The position numbers and the translations under genes were made by a program. Shown one piece after another: positions 43,565-52,131 of a stretch of DNA of 64,000 bases (positions within the stretch are counted from its first letter, which is position 1; every line of letters starts with the position of its first letter). The stretch is taken from assembly GCF_007829835.1 (NCBI RefSeq), contig NZ_VIWP01000009.1, positions 1 through 64,000 of the forward strand. The letters run 5' to 3'. The stretch comes from Neorhizobium alkalisoli. Its GTDB lineage: Bacteria; Pseudomonadota; Alphaproteobacteria; Rhizobiales; Rhizobiaceae. A model generated the notes under the pieces. It did no database searches. It was not told the DNA's origin and saw only the letters and a list, made by a program, of their open reading frames with translations.

Positions 43565-44584
43565 TCAGCCCCCGGTCACGCTCATATGTCGGCGGACGGC
43601 GGGCTTCTCTCCCCTACCGATCACAAAGTCATGTCCCCTTGGTTTACGGGCGATTCCACCGTCGATCGCCCGCCCGAGCTCGACATCGTCGGCACCAGAC
43701 CTCAAAACCTCCCGGAGATCGACCGCGTCGTCCTGCCCGAGACACATGTAGAGCGTTCCAGTGCAGGTAAGGCGGACGCGATTGCAGCTTTCGCAGAAGT
43801 TATGGCTCATGGGCGTGATGAAGCCAAGCCTGCCACCCGTTTCCGCCACCTCGACATATCTCGCGGGCCCTGAAGTCCGGTAGTCCAGAGGCCTCATCGT
43901 GAAATGGTCGGCAAGGGTTCGGCGCACCTCCGAAAGCGGGAGGTAAACGTTGGTCCTGTCTTCGCCGACATCTCCCATCGGCATCGTCTCGATCACCGTG
44001 ACGTCCATGCCGTAGAGGTGGCCGAAACGGATGATATCGGGTATCTCGTGCTCGTTGACGCCACGCATCGCCACGACGTTCAGCTTGATTTTCAGCCCGG
44101 CGGCAAGCGCTGCCTGAATTCCCTCCAGCACCCTTGCGAGCTCCCCTCGCTTCGTTATCTTGCGGAACTGGTCGGCCTGCAGCGAGTCGAGCGACACGTT
44201 GAGCCTTCGAACGCCGGCGTCCGCCAGTTGCACCGCGTGCTGTGCGAGTTGCGAGCCGTTAGTCGTCAACGTCAGCTCGTCGAGGCCCGATCCGATCTTT
44301 CGGCCAAGCGACCGGACGAGATCCATCATTCCCTTGCGCACCAGAGGCTCGCCGCCAGTCAGCCGCAGCTTTCGCACCCCTTTGGCGATAAAGACAGAGC
44401 AAAGCTTTTCGAGTTCCCCGAGGGTGAGGAGCTCGTCCCTCGGCAGGAAGGACATGCTTTCCGACATGCAATAGGAGCAGCGGAAATCGCACCGATCTGT
44501 TACCGAAACACGCAAATAGCTGACGCGACGGCCGAAGCCGTCCGTCATCCGGTCCATCGTCGGTAGTTCCATATGACGTCCCAT
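43565..44584 (-). CDS. moaA: GTP 3',8-cyclase MoaA
   Basis: MoaA is the radical-SAM enzyme that, with MoaC, turns GTP into the first molybdenum-cofactor precursor. The 339-residue protein has the SAM cluster CDFRCSYC, the GGEPL motif (LRLTGGEPLVRKG), and the second 4Fe-4S site in FCESCNRVRLTCTGTLYMC. It ends in the typical Gly-Gly (SVTGG), which MoaA needs for activity. It begins 40 bases after the molybdopterin-subunit gene in the same direction, suggesting one transcript. No other moa, moe or mob gene is in the window, so this is probably an extra copy serving the local molybdoenzymes. Confidence 0.95.
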   Translation of the reverse strand: MGRHMELPTMDRMTDGFGRRVSYLRVSVTDRCDFRCSYCMSESMSFLPRDELLTLGELEKLCSVFIAKGVRKLRLTGGEPLVRKGMMDLVRSLGRKIGSGLDELTLTTNGSQLAQHAVQLADAGVRRLNVSLDSLQADQFRKITKRGELARVLEGIQAALAAGLKIKLNVVAMRGVNEHEIPDIIRFGHLYGMDVTVIETMPMGDVGEDRTNVYLPLSEVRRTLADHFTMRPLDYRTSGPARYVEVAETGGRLGFITPMSHNFCESCNRVRLTCTGTLYMCLGQDDAVDLREVLRSGADDVELGRAIDGGIARKPRGHDFVIGRGEKPAVRRHMSVTGG

Positions 44585-44624
44585 CAGTCTCGTTCGCCGC
44601 CCACTCGCGTCTAAGTCCGCAATT

Positions 44625-46772
44625 TCACACTGCGGCCTGCGACAGGGGGAGCGACCTGATGCGTTTTCCCGTGGCAGAGAATATCGCGTTCGCTAGAGCG
44701 CCCGCCGCCGCGGCGGTACCTGCTTCCCCGACGCCGCCGGGCTTCTCGACGCTTTTTACCTGGTAGACTTCGACCTTGGGCGCTTCGTTGATGCGAAGGA
44801 TCCGGTAGTTGTCGAAATTGCTCTGGTCCACGGCCCCGCCGGTGAAGGTCACCTCGTTGAACATCGCGGTGCCAAGCCCGAACAGTACGCCTCCTTCCAT
44901 CTGCGCCCTTACGGTGTCCGGATTGATGACGATGCCGCAGTCCACCGCCAACACGGAGCGCAGAAGCTTCACCTGTTTGCCGGGGACGACTTCGATATCG
45001 AGAATGTGCGCCAGGTAGGTGTTGAAGGCGAACTGCAGACTGACGCCGCGTCCGCGACCTTTTGGAAGCTTCTCTTTCCACCCCGCCTTCTCCGCGGCCA
45101 GTTCGAGAACGGCCAGCGCGCGGGGGTTCTTGGTCAACATCTTCCTTCTGAAATCGACGGGGTCCTGCCCGGTCGCGTGGGCCATCTCATCGATGAAGCT
45201 CTCCATGACGAAGAGATTGTGGGTTGCACCGACGCCACGCCACCAGGCCGTGGTCAAGCCTTCCGGTTCGTGGCGGACATAATCGGCGAAAACGGCGCTC
45301 TCGTCGTACGGTGTCTCGGCCGCGCAATCCAGGGAATCGGGGTCGATGCCGTTTACGAATGCCGGAGGTGCCCATCTTGCCATGACCGACGAGCCTGTTA
45401 CGCGGTGAGTACGCCCCACCAGGCGGCCGGCGTCATCCAGTCCGGCTGACACGCGGTCGTAGTAATAGGGTCGGAAGAAATCATGAGTGAGGTCCTGCTC
45501 GCGGGTCCAGACGAGTTTGACCGGATATCGGATATTGCGCAGGAGCTTTGCCGCCTGCTCAATCGTGTCGATATCCAGACGCCGTCCGAAAGCGCCGCCC
45601 ATGAGCTGGTTGTTCACGGTCACCTTCTCGGGAGGCAGTCCGGTCGCCTCGGCGACCGCCTTCTGTGCCCTGACCGGAACCTGGGTTCCAACCCACAACT
45701 CCGCACGGTCTTCCCCGATGTGCAGCGTGCAGTTCATGGGTTCGAGCGGGGAATGCGACAGGAATGGCGAACGGTAGACCGCGTCGAGCTTTGTCTTGGC
45801 CTTCCGTATGGCTTCGGCCGCCCCGTTGTCGTCTCTCACGACAACGCCGGGCTTGAGGGAGGCCTCATGCATATCGTCTAATATCGCTTGGGTCGAGACC
45901 GACGCGTTCGGTCCGCTTTCCCAGGTCAGTTCAAGCGCATCGACACCGAGCTTGGCCGCCCACATATGATCGCCGATGACTGCCACCGCATCGTCGGTCC
46001 GGACGACTTCGCGGACGCCTTTCACCGCGCGCGCGGCTGCCTCGTTCATGCTCGCGATCCTCCCGCCCTTCACGGGCGCGATGGCGAGGGTCGCGTAAGC
46101 CATTCCCGGAAGCCGGGTGTCGATCCCGTATACCAGCGAACCGTCAACTTTGGCCGGGGTGTCCAGGCGCTTTGCCTTGGTACCGATAAGCCTGAACTGT
46201 GAGGGGTCCTTTAGCGGGACCTGCTTAGGTACTTCTCGCGTAGCGGCGTCCGCAGCGACTTCGAGATAGCTCAGCGAGCGGCCGGAAGGCTCGTGATGGA
46301 TGACGCCTTTTTCGACCCTGCAGTCGTCCGCGGGAACTCCCCACCGTGCCGCCGCGGCTCCGACGAGCATGATCCGTGCGGACGCCCCCGCTTCTCGTAG
46401 GCGCACCCAGTCCGACTGCGTGGACGTCGAACCGCCCGTCGCCTGGTCGAAGAGGATGGGGTCCATGTATTTCTTGAGGTCGGGAGGCGCTGCCTCCACC
46501 CGCACCTGGTCGAGATCTACCTCGAGCTCCTCGGCCATGAGCATCGCACTCGAGGTGTAGATTCCCTGGCCTACCTCCGTGTGCGGCATAATCAGCGTGA
46601 TGCCGTCGTCATCGATTTTGACAAAGGCGTTGGGTATGAATTTCGATTGCTCGCCAACCGCGGCGGACGCGCGGCGGGTGTTTCCGGGAAGCTGGACGGC
46701 CAGCACCAGCCCGGCAGTTGCGAGGGCAGTTCCCCGGAGGAAATTCCTGCGTGATACGAGGTTCTCGATCAT
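44625..46772 (-). CDS. Isoquinoline 1-oxidoreductase-type molybdopterin subunit, Tat-exported
   Basis: This is the large molybdenum-binding subunit of a xanthine-oxidase-family hydroxylase, 715 residues. The N-terminus is a twin-arginine signal (SRRNFLRGTALATAGLVLAV), so the folded enzyme is exported to the periplasm. Family motifs include PHTEVGQGIYTSSAMLMAEE, QATGGSTSTQSDW, GGAFGRRLDIDTIEQAA, and near the C-terminus KPGGVGEAGTAAAAGALANA with the catalytic glutamate in GVGEAG. The start at 46772 lies after GAGGG, 10 bases beyond the 2Fe-2S subunit's stop; a frame to 46823 runs into that gene. Substrate: an N-heterocycle or aldehyde, undetermined. Confidence 0.92.
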   Translation of the reverse strand: MIENLVSRRNFLRGTALATAGLVLAVQLPGNTRRASAAVGEQSKFIPNAFVKIDDDGITLIMPHTEVGQGIYTSSAMLMAEELEVDLDQVRVEAAPPDLKKYMDPILFDQATGGSTSTQSDWVRLREAGASARIMLVGAAAARWGVPADDCRVEKGVIHHEPSGRSLSYLEVAADAATREVPKQVPLKDPSQFRLIGTKAKRLDTPAKVDGSLVYGIDTRLPGMAYATLAIAPVKGGRIASMNEAAARAVKGVREVVRTDDAVAVIGDHMWAAKLGVDALELTWESGPNASVSTQAILDDMHEASLKPGVVVRDDNGAAEAIRKAKTKLDAVYRSPFLSHSPLEPMNCTLHIGEDRAELWVGTQVPVRAQKAVAEATGLPPEKVTVNNQLMGGAFGRRLDIDTIEQAAKLLRNIRYPVKLVWTREQDLTHDFFRPYYYDRVSAGLDDAGRLVGRTHRVTGSSVMARWAPPAFVNGIDPDSLDCAAETPYDESAVFADYVRHEPEGLTTAWWRGVGATHNLFVMESFIDEMAHATGQDPVDFRRKMLTKNPRALAVLELAAEKAGWKEKLPKGRGRGVSLQFAFNTYLAHILDIEVVPGKQVKLLRSVLAVDCGIVINPDTVRAQMEGGVLFGLGTAMFNEVTFTGGAVDQSNFDNYRILRINEAPKVEVYQVKSVEKPGGVGEAGTAAAAGALANAIFSATGKRIRSLPLSQAAV

Positions 46773-46782
46773 TGCGAAGCCC

Positions 46783-47232
46783 TCACACGTTGACCGAATG
46801 GATCGCTTCGCGGATCCGGACATATGTGCCGCAGCGACAGATGTTTCCGGCCATGGCGTCGTCGATGTCGGTATCCGTGGGTTTCGGGTTCTCCGTAAGG
46901 AGAGCGGTCGCCGACATGATCTGCCCGGATTGGCAATACCCGCACTGCACCACTTCCTTGTCGAGCCATGCCGCCTGGACCTTGGCTCCGATCGGCGTGT
47001 TGCTGACGCCTTCGATGGTGACGATCGGCATGTCTTCGATCATATCCATTGTCGTTTGGCAGGAACGGACCGCGATGCCTCCGAGGTGCACCGTGCATGC
47101 CCCGCACTGGGCTATGCCGCAGCCGTATTTCGTCCCGGTCAGCCCGAGAACGTCGCGCAGCACCCAAAGGAGGGGCATGTCGTCAGGCATGTCGACTTCA
47201 TGGACTTGGCCGTTGATGGTCAGCTTTCTCAT
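46783..47232 (-). CDS. 2Fe-2S subunit of the molybdenum hydroxylase (IorA-like)
   Basis: This 149-residue subunit carries electrons from the molybdenum centre. The plant-type 2Fe-2S cysteines are in YGCGIAQCGACTVHLGG, and the second cluster in QCGYCQSGQIMSA and NICRCGTYVRI. All eight cysteines are present. It is 10 bases upstream of the molybdopterin subunit and they form the usual two-gene heterodimer. It has no Tat signal; such subunits are exported with their partner by hitchhiking. An AraC-type regulator gene lies 179 bases upstream on the same strand. Confidence 0.94.
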   Translation of the reverse strand: MRKLTINGQVHEVDMPDDMPLLWVLRDVLGLTGTKYGCGIAQCGACTVHLGGIAVRSCQTTMDMIEDMPIVTIEGVSNTPIGAKVQAAWLDKEVVQCGYCQSGQIMSATALLTENPKPTDTDIDDAMAGNICRCGTYVRIREAIHSVNV

Positions 47233-47411
47233 TGTCGCCTCTTCTCCGTGACTTTCCGGGGTGCGAGCCGCATCTCGGCTAGCCGGGCTGTCATTCCGTC
47301 ACCGCGCATCGTGACGGTGTTCAGCGCGGAAGAATTGGACGATCCTGCACCCACGTGTTTTCAAATTCTGTCATCGAAGCACCGCGCCTGATGCCTTGCG
47401 CGTAGCACCGC

Positions 47412-47987
47412 TTAGAAAGCCATCGAGGCGTGAACGATGCGGTCATTGTCGGGACGGGTGCCTGCGGTCAGGTAGTCCCACTGTCTGGTCTTGGGCACGG
47501 AAGCGTTCTTGCGCCACTTGAGAGGCGTTGTTCCGACCAGGCGCTTGAACACCTTGGAAAGGTGGGCCTGGTCACTGAGGCCGCAGGCATGGGCTATCTG
47601 GCTGAGAGGCTCATGGGTCGATGCGATCAGGTATTTCGCCGCCTCGATGCGCCGGGAGAGGACATAGTCATACGGCGGACGTCCGAATGTTACGTTGAAT
47701 CCCTTGGAAAACCTGCTCACGCTCAGGCGGACTTGCTCGCTGAGGTCGCTGACGCGGAGCCTGCTGTCGACGTTTTCATCGATGTAGCGGATGATTTTCT
47801 TCCGCTGCCACTCGCTGAGCCCGGAGGTGACCCTCTCCTTCACCACAGCCGCCGCTGGGGCGCTTCTGCCGAGGATGGCCTGCCGGTCGAGCCAGCCTTC
47901 GATCGTCCGATAGTCTATTTCGGCGTGCCAGACCTGGGAGGCGTTGCCGACATCCAGGGCGGCATTGAATGAAAGAAAGGTGTCCAT
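47412..47987 (-). CDS. AraC-family regulator without sensory domain
   Basis: The 191-residue protein consists mainly of the AraC/XylS two-helix-turn-helix DNA-binding domain: LRVSDLSEQVRLSVSRFSKG, the second helix pair LSQIAHACGLSDQAHLSKVF and the ending VGTTPLKWRKN. The N-terminal 70 residues contain no recognisable cupin. It is followed in the same direction by the 2Fe-2S and molybdopterin subunit genes and moaA, so it is a plausible activator of that unit. GAGGA precedes its ATG. The upstream 200 bases hold its own promoter and that of the divergent SDR gene. Confidence 0.88.
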   Translation of the reverse strand: MDTFLSFNAALDVGNASQVWHAEIDYRTIEGWLDRQAILGRSAPAAAVVKERVTSGLSEWQRKKIIRYIDENVDSRLRVSDLSEQVRLSVSRFSKGFNVTFGRPPYDYVLSRRIEAAKYLIASTHEPLSQIAHACGLSDQAHLSKVFKRLVGTTPLKWRKNASVPKTRQWDYLTAGTRPDNDRIVHASMAF

Positions 47988-48187
47988 CGCGATGTCCTCG
48001 CTGCTTCGGATGCAGTGAGGTTGCCGTGTTGGGACGTGTGAAATCGAGTTATAGGATGTAAAAAGAAGTTATGGCGTTAAGGCCGGATGCCTAACAAACA
48101 CCGGAACCGGATTTTACAATATTCTCTGACGTCCTGCCGATAGCGACTGTCGGAGGACCTTGCCGCATATCCGGCTCGCGTTCCCAC

Positions 48188-48985
48188 ATGTCAAAGCAAG
48201 CTATGAGGCATCCCGTGAGCGCGGCAGGACTTACTTCGAGCCAGGTCACAGGCTCCCGGGTGGCCCTCGTCATGCGGGCTAGCAGTGACATCGGCGTGGC
48301 AACCGTTCAGGCGCTTGCTCAAAGCGGAGCAGATTTGGCTCTCGCGCTGGAAAGCGAGCCGTCTCCGCATTTCATGGAATCTCTACGATCTTACGGGGGG
48401 CGCGTCGTCTGGTTTCCTATCACGGGATCTCCGAATGGCGTCGAGGCAGCCCAACTCGTGCGCTCCGTAGTGGCGGCCCTGGGAGGAATAGACGTACTTG
48501 TTGCCAACACGATCCGCCGCGTGGAAGGCCAGATAGATGACGGTGATGTCGACGAGGACGCACTCGACGAGCAGATGACCACGGATGTCCGAAGCGTCAT
48601 CGCACTTGTCAAGGCCACCTCCAGGTCAATGAGAGACGGAGGGCGCGTGGTCGCGCTCGGCTCGAGCCTCGCCGACCGAGTCGGAACTCCGGGGCTTGCC
48701 GATTTCGCGGCCACGCGGGCGGCGATAGCCGCTTTCTGCAGGGGAGCCGCCCATGACCTCGGTCCCCGGGGAATAACGGTGAATGTGGTTCAGATCGGCG
48801 CGATCGAGTCCCAGGCTGATCAAGGCCTATCCAGGGAAATGCTGGCCGCCGAAAGGGATGCCAACGCTCTCGGAAGACTTGGCAAGCCATCTGAAGTGGC
48901 CGACGCGATAATGTTTCTCGCAGGCCCAGGAGCGGCATTCATCACCGGAAGCGTTCTAAACGTGGACGGTGGATACAGCGCCTAG
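48188..48985 (+). CDS. SDR-fold protein with both catalytic residues replaced
   Basis: The 265-residue protein has the short-chain dehydrogenase fold and the family ending FLAGPGAAFITGSVLNVDGG. The dinucleotide motif is altered (VMRASSDIGVA instead of TGxxxGIG). The serine of the active site is present (ALGSSLADR), but thirteen residues later, where tyrosine is required, there is phenylalanine, and four residues on, where lysine is required, arginine (DFAATRAA). NAG-motif is VANT. It probably cannot act as a normal oxidoreductase and may bind nucleotide or partner proteins. The start is uncertain, with no clear ribosome-binding site; ATG at 48203 is an alternative. Confidence 0.8.
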   Translation: MSKQAMRHPVSAAGLTSSQVTGSRVALVMRASSDIGVATVQALAQSGADLALALESEPSPHFMESLRSYGGRVVWFPITGSPNGVEAAQLVRSVVAALGGIDVLVANTIRRVEGQIDDGDVDEDALDEQMTTDVRSVIALVKATSRSMRDGGRVVALGSSLADRVGTPGLADFAATRAAIAAFCRGAAHDLGPRGITVNVVQIGAIESQADQGLSREMLAAERDANALGRLGKPSEVADAIMFLAGPGAAFITGSVLNVDGGYSA

Positions 48986-49023
48986 CGCAATCATCGCGTC
49001 GACTACGAGTCCAATGAACTCAG

Positions 49024-49965
49024 CTAGTCCCTGGCCGTCCACATGGCAAACGTCTCCCGCTGGTCTCCGGCCCTGACCGCCTCCAGGTAGTGTGGCTTTA
49101 AGACGTCGCGAATGAACGCCTCCATCGTCGTGGGCAGTTTTGGACGATCCTCTTGCGTCCCGTGGAACCGGACGACGCCCTTGTTCAGGGCGTCAGCAGT
49201 CAGGGTATCGTCCTGCCATTTTTCCGGCGTCCCGAACCGCGCAAGGAATTCCGCCTCCACGTCCTTGCGGCTCGTCTCGATATATCGGTACTCCACCGGC
49301 CTGCCGATCTCCCTCCCGATGATCGCTGCCAGGTCGTTCATCGAGATATCTTCCGAGCCGACTTCAAGCGCGACGCGGTGCCGGCCCGTCGGTTGGGTCA
49401 GGTGCTTAGCGGCCAGCCATGCGATGTCATCGGTCGCTACCCAGGGCATTTTCAGATCAGGTTTACAGGACCAGGCAATGCGGTCGTATCGGGCGATCGG
49501 GCCCACCCAGGCCAGCACGTTTTCCATGAACCAGGCAGCGCGCAGATGGACCAGATCGATCGTGCCGAGCTCGTTGAGCTTTTCGTCCAGTTCGTTGAAG
49601 CATTCGAAATGCCCCGTCTTACCCTTCACGTCCGACCCCATGGCCGTCAGGCTGACGGCCAGTTTGACAGTGGATTTTTCCAGCGCGGCGACAAAGCGCT
49701 GGGCAACGGCGGGGTAGTGTCCCGCGATGTTGTTCCAATCGGTCTTCACCATCAGGAATGCAGCATCCGCACCCTCGAAGAATTTGTCGAGGTCACCCGT
49801 TCCTGCGTCAAAGCTCCCGAGAAACGGCTCCGCTCCGAGCTCGACAAGTGCATCAAGCGCCGGGCCGCCTCTCGACAATGCTCTGACCTGATGCCCGGCG
49901 CTCAATAGGGTCCGGGTCAACTTAGCGCCGATTCGCCCGGTCGCGCCGACGACAGAAATTCGCAT
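49024..49965 (-). CDS. NmrA-family NAD(P)-binding protein
   Basis: The 313-residue protein opens with the Rossmann motif ISVVGATGRIGAKLTRTLL and resembles NmrA/YwnB-like atypical SDRs, which include NADPH sensors and quinone or azo reductases. It lacks the Tyr-x-x-x-Lys pair of classical SDRs. GGAGACTGTC lies right before the ATG at 49965; the frame continues to 50169 but crosses the promoter of the divergent AraC gene. The two genes share a 74-base gap with a perfect inverted repeat, so the AraC protein probably controls it. Confidence 0.87.
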   Translation of the reverse strand: MRISVVGATGRIGAKLTRTLLSAGHQVRALSRGGPALDALVELGAEPFLGSFDAGTGDLDKFFEGADAAFLMVKTDWNNIAGHYPAVAQRFVAALEKSTVKLAVSLTAMGSDVKGKTGHFECFNELDEKLNELGTIDLVHLRAAWFMENVLAWVGPIARYDRIAWSCKPDLKMPWVATDDIAWLAAKHLTQPTGRHRVALEVGSEDISMNDLAAIIGREIGRPVEYRYIETSRKDVEAEFLARFGTPEKWQDDTLTADALNKGVVRFHGTQEDRPKLPTTMEAFIRDVLKPHYLEAVRAGDQRETFAMWTARD

Positions 49966-50021
49966 GACAGTCTCCTTTCGGTTGTTGATCACCCGAGTGT
50001 AGACTGTTGCGGTCCGCACGA

Positions 50022-50052
50022 ATTTGGAGATAATGCCAAATGATCTCCAAAT
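50022..50052. promoter_or_regulatory. Perfect 10-bp inverted repeat operator between NmrA-type and AraC-type genes
   Basis: ATTTGGAGAT (50022-50031) and ATCTCCAAAT (50043-50052) are exact inverted copies separated by 11 bases. The right arm lies inside the first codons of the AraC-type gene (its ATG is 50040-50042), the left arm about 57 bases upstream of the NmrA-type start. Centre-to-centre spacing of 21 bases is two helix turns, which suits a dimeric regulator. Likely use is autorepression plus control of the divergent gene. Confidence 0.6.
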
Positions 50053-50843
50053 CGGGCCAATCCTCATCACTACCGCGTCCCTGCTACGACGACTTCGATC
50101 CCGACCAGTCACATCACCCGGCCGTCGCTGTTCGCCTCGATTTCCGTGACTACGAAGCGGAAGTGCCAAAGCATCAGCACGAGCAGGGGCAGCTCATCCT
50201 GGCGCTGCACGGTGCCGTCACGTGTAGGACGGAGCATGGGATATGGATTGTCCCGCCGGATTGCGGGGTCTGGATACCCGGCGGCGTGCCCCACAGCAAC
50301 CAGGCCACGTCGAACGCACGCCTATCCTATCTGTTCGTGCAACCCGGCGCGGCGACACTGCCTAAGGAGTGCTGCACCTTGTCCGTGTCGCCGATGCTCC
50401 GCGAGATGATACTCCGGCTGGCGGATGAACCGGTTGATTCCGCGCCGGACGATCATGTCGGCCGCATGGTCCGGGTCCTACTTGATGAATTGGCGCAAAT
50501 GCCCATACAGGGGCTGGACTTGCCCGCGTCTAGGCATCCCAAGATCGCCGCGATCACCGCGGCCCTGATGGAGGAGCCGAGCGACCGTCGCACCTTGGTA
50601 GATTGGGCGGCACACGTTGCCATGAGCGAGCGGTCCCTGAAGCGGCTGATGGTCCAAGAAACGGGGCTGACATTCGGCCGATGGCGGCGGCAACTGCACC
50701 TGGTCATCGCATTGCGCGAGCTGGCAGGCGGCGCGACGGTCCAGAAAGTGTCGAGCGATCTCGGATATGAATCCGCAACTGCCTTTATCGTCATGTTCAA
50801 GAAGGCGTTGGGCACGACGCCAACACGCTACTTCGCGAACTGA
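50040..50843 (+). CDS. AraC-family regulator with cupin sensor domain
   Basis: The 267-residue protein has an N-terminal cupin (AEVPKHQHEQGQLILALHGA, then CGVWIPGGVPHSNQ) that could bind a small ligand, and a C-terminal double helix-turn-helix (VDWAAHVAMSERSLKRLMVQ and GGATVQKVSSDLGYESATAF, ending LGTTPTRYF). It is divergent from the NmrA-type gene. A perfect inverted repeat overlaps its start codon and so would block its own expression when bound. A regulator that responds to an aromatic or quinone substrate of the neighbour is plausible but unproven. Confidence 0.9.
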   Translation: MISKSGQSSSLPRPCYDDFDPDQSHHPAVAVRLDFRDYEAEVPKHQHEQGQLILALHGAVTCRTEHGIWIVPPDCGVWIPGGVPHSNQATSNARLSYLFVQPGAATLPKECCTLSVSPMLREMILRLADEPVDSAPDDHVGRMVRVLLDELAQMPIQGLDLPASRHPKIAAITAALMEEPSDRRTLVDWAAHVAMSERSLKRLMVQETGLTFGRWRRQLHLVIALRELAGGATVQKVSSDLGYESATAFIVMFKKALGTTPTRYFAN

Positions 50844-50885
50844 TTTGCCGGATTGCCAAATGCGGCAACGCAAATCACAGAGGCT

Positions 50886-51512
50886 TTAAAGACTGATGAT
50901 ACCTCGCTTCAGCCCGATCGCCACGGCATGGGCCCTATCGTTCGCGGTAAGTTTGCTCAATATGCTTTTAACATGCCCTTTGACGGTTTCCTCGGTGATC
51001 GACAGCACCAAGCCGATCTCCCGGTTCGAATTGCCCTCCGCGACTAGGGCGAGGACCGATATCTCGCGGGTAGTGAGGGACTCCCCGTCCGCATATGTCG
51101 CCAGGGTATTCGCGACCTCCGCGTCGACATGGCGTCGCCCACGCGCTACCGATCGGATCGTGTTTATCAGATCCTTCCTGACGGATGACTTGAGAAGATA
51201 GGCTTGGGCCCCGGCGGCGATCGCCTTGCTTGCCAATTGCTCGAAGTCGTAGGTCGTCAGGATAATGACGCGGGCATTCGGATATGCCTTGCGGATTTCC
51301 GTCAGGACATCGATGCCGTGAACCTTCGGCAATTGGAGATCGAGAAGCATGACATCCGGCTCGAGTTCGCTGTAACGCCGGATAGCCTGTTCGCCATCGG
51401 CCGCTTCTCCGACAATCTCGATATCGGGGTGCGCCGCTATCAATGCCGCCAATCCTTCCCGGATGAGCAGATGATCGTCGGCTGTCATGACTCTTATGGG
51501 ACGTGATGCCAT
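50886..51512 (-). CDS. NarL/FixJ-type response regulator
   Basis: The 208-residue regulator has a receiver with acidic pair in MTADDHLLIREGL, phospho-acceptor in VMLLDLQLPKVHG, T in IILTTYDFEQL and K in AYLLKSSVRKDL. The LuxR-type helix-turn-helix follows (LTTREISVLALVAEGNSNRE and TEETVKGHVKSILSKL). NarL-type regulators usually pair with HisKA_3 kinases; the only such kinase in the window is the propeller sensor at 57744-60995. The start at 51512 gives the standard N-terminus; the frame remains open to 51839 but the added residues have no resemblance. Confidence 0.9.
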   Translation of the reverse strand: MASRPIRVMTADDHLLIREGLAALIAAHPDIEIVGEAADGEQAIRRYSELEPDVMLLDLQLPKVHGIDVLTEIRKAYPNARVIILTTYDFEQLASKAIAAGAQAYLLKSSVRKDLINTIRSVARGRRHVDAEVANTLATYADGESLTTREISVLALVAEGNSNREIGLVLSITEETVKGHVKSILSKLTANDRAHAVAIGLKRGIISL

Positions 51513-52131
51513 GTCTCTCAGCTGCCGCGGCACATGGACAGGCACCGTGACCGGCGGGTCTCCGATCGGCCTCTGCGACGGGCAATCAGACTGGATTCGG
51601 TCCGTGACGGCATCATACCACTCCCTGTGGTCCACTATAACTACATCGATCTCGACATGGTTCGGTTTGCCAGACAGTAAAGCTCGCCGACAAGTCCGGT
51701 CCCGAAAACCCGGCGATCGTAGATCGCGGACCGATGTTGTCCACCCTCGAAAGGGGGGCTGAAGCCGGGGGCAGCAGGTACTGGCCCAACGCGCCCAGAA
51801 ATATGGGCATAAAGAAGCTCGACCCGACGAAGTTTGCACCCCTCTTTCGAGTCCCCCCTCTTTCGAGGGTGTTTGAATCGATCACGCCAGCTAAATTGCC
51901 TGGTGTCGGAAATGACTAGGTGCGGCTGACATCGGACACAGGCAGCGGATACCCGAACTTCTGGAGCAGTGCTCCCGGAGCCGGGATTCCGACGTCTTGA
52001 TGACCGCGGCTGTCAGACACTCCAGACTCAATCGCTCGCCAGCGCGATGAAACAAGGGCGTCCTTTCGACGCTGGGAATTCCGTCCGTAGCAATAAACGG
52101 ACTGCCATATTTCAGTTTCGGACATCGCACG
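51513..52131. other. 619-base gap between NarL-type regulator and STAND gene
   Basis: The stretch holds the promoters of both flanking genes and the inverted-repeat unit at 51742-51871. Long frames exist on both strands because of base composition, but none resembles a known family. Nothing else was recognised. Confidence 0.45.
51742..51871. repeat. 130-base unit bounded by 17-19-base inverted repeats (MITE-like)
   Basis: The left end caccctcgaaagggggg (51742-51758) is the inverted copy of the right end cccccctctttcgagggtg (51853-51871), differing by a two-base gap. A further direct copy of the core (cacccctctttcgag) lies at 51837-51851, just inside the right end. The same 19-base stem-loop, with one difference, recurs at 61141-61159. 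Miniature inverted-repeat elements and regulatory hairpins can both look like this; no clear target duplication is visible. Confidence 0.45.

Noticed and set aside
51513..51839. N-terminal extension of the NarL-type regulator
   Set aside because: The normal receiver start is at 51512; extra residues cross the inverted-repeat unit.
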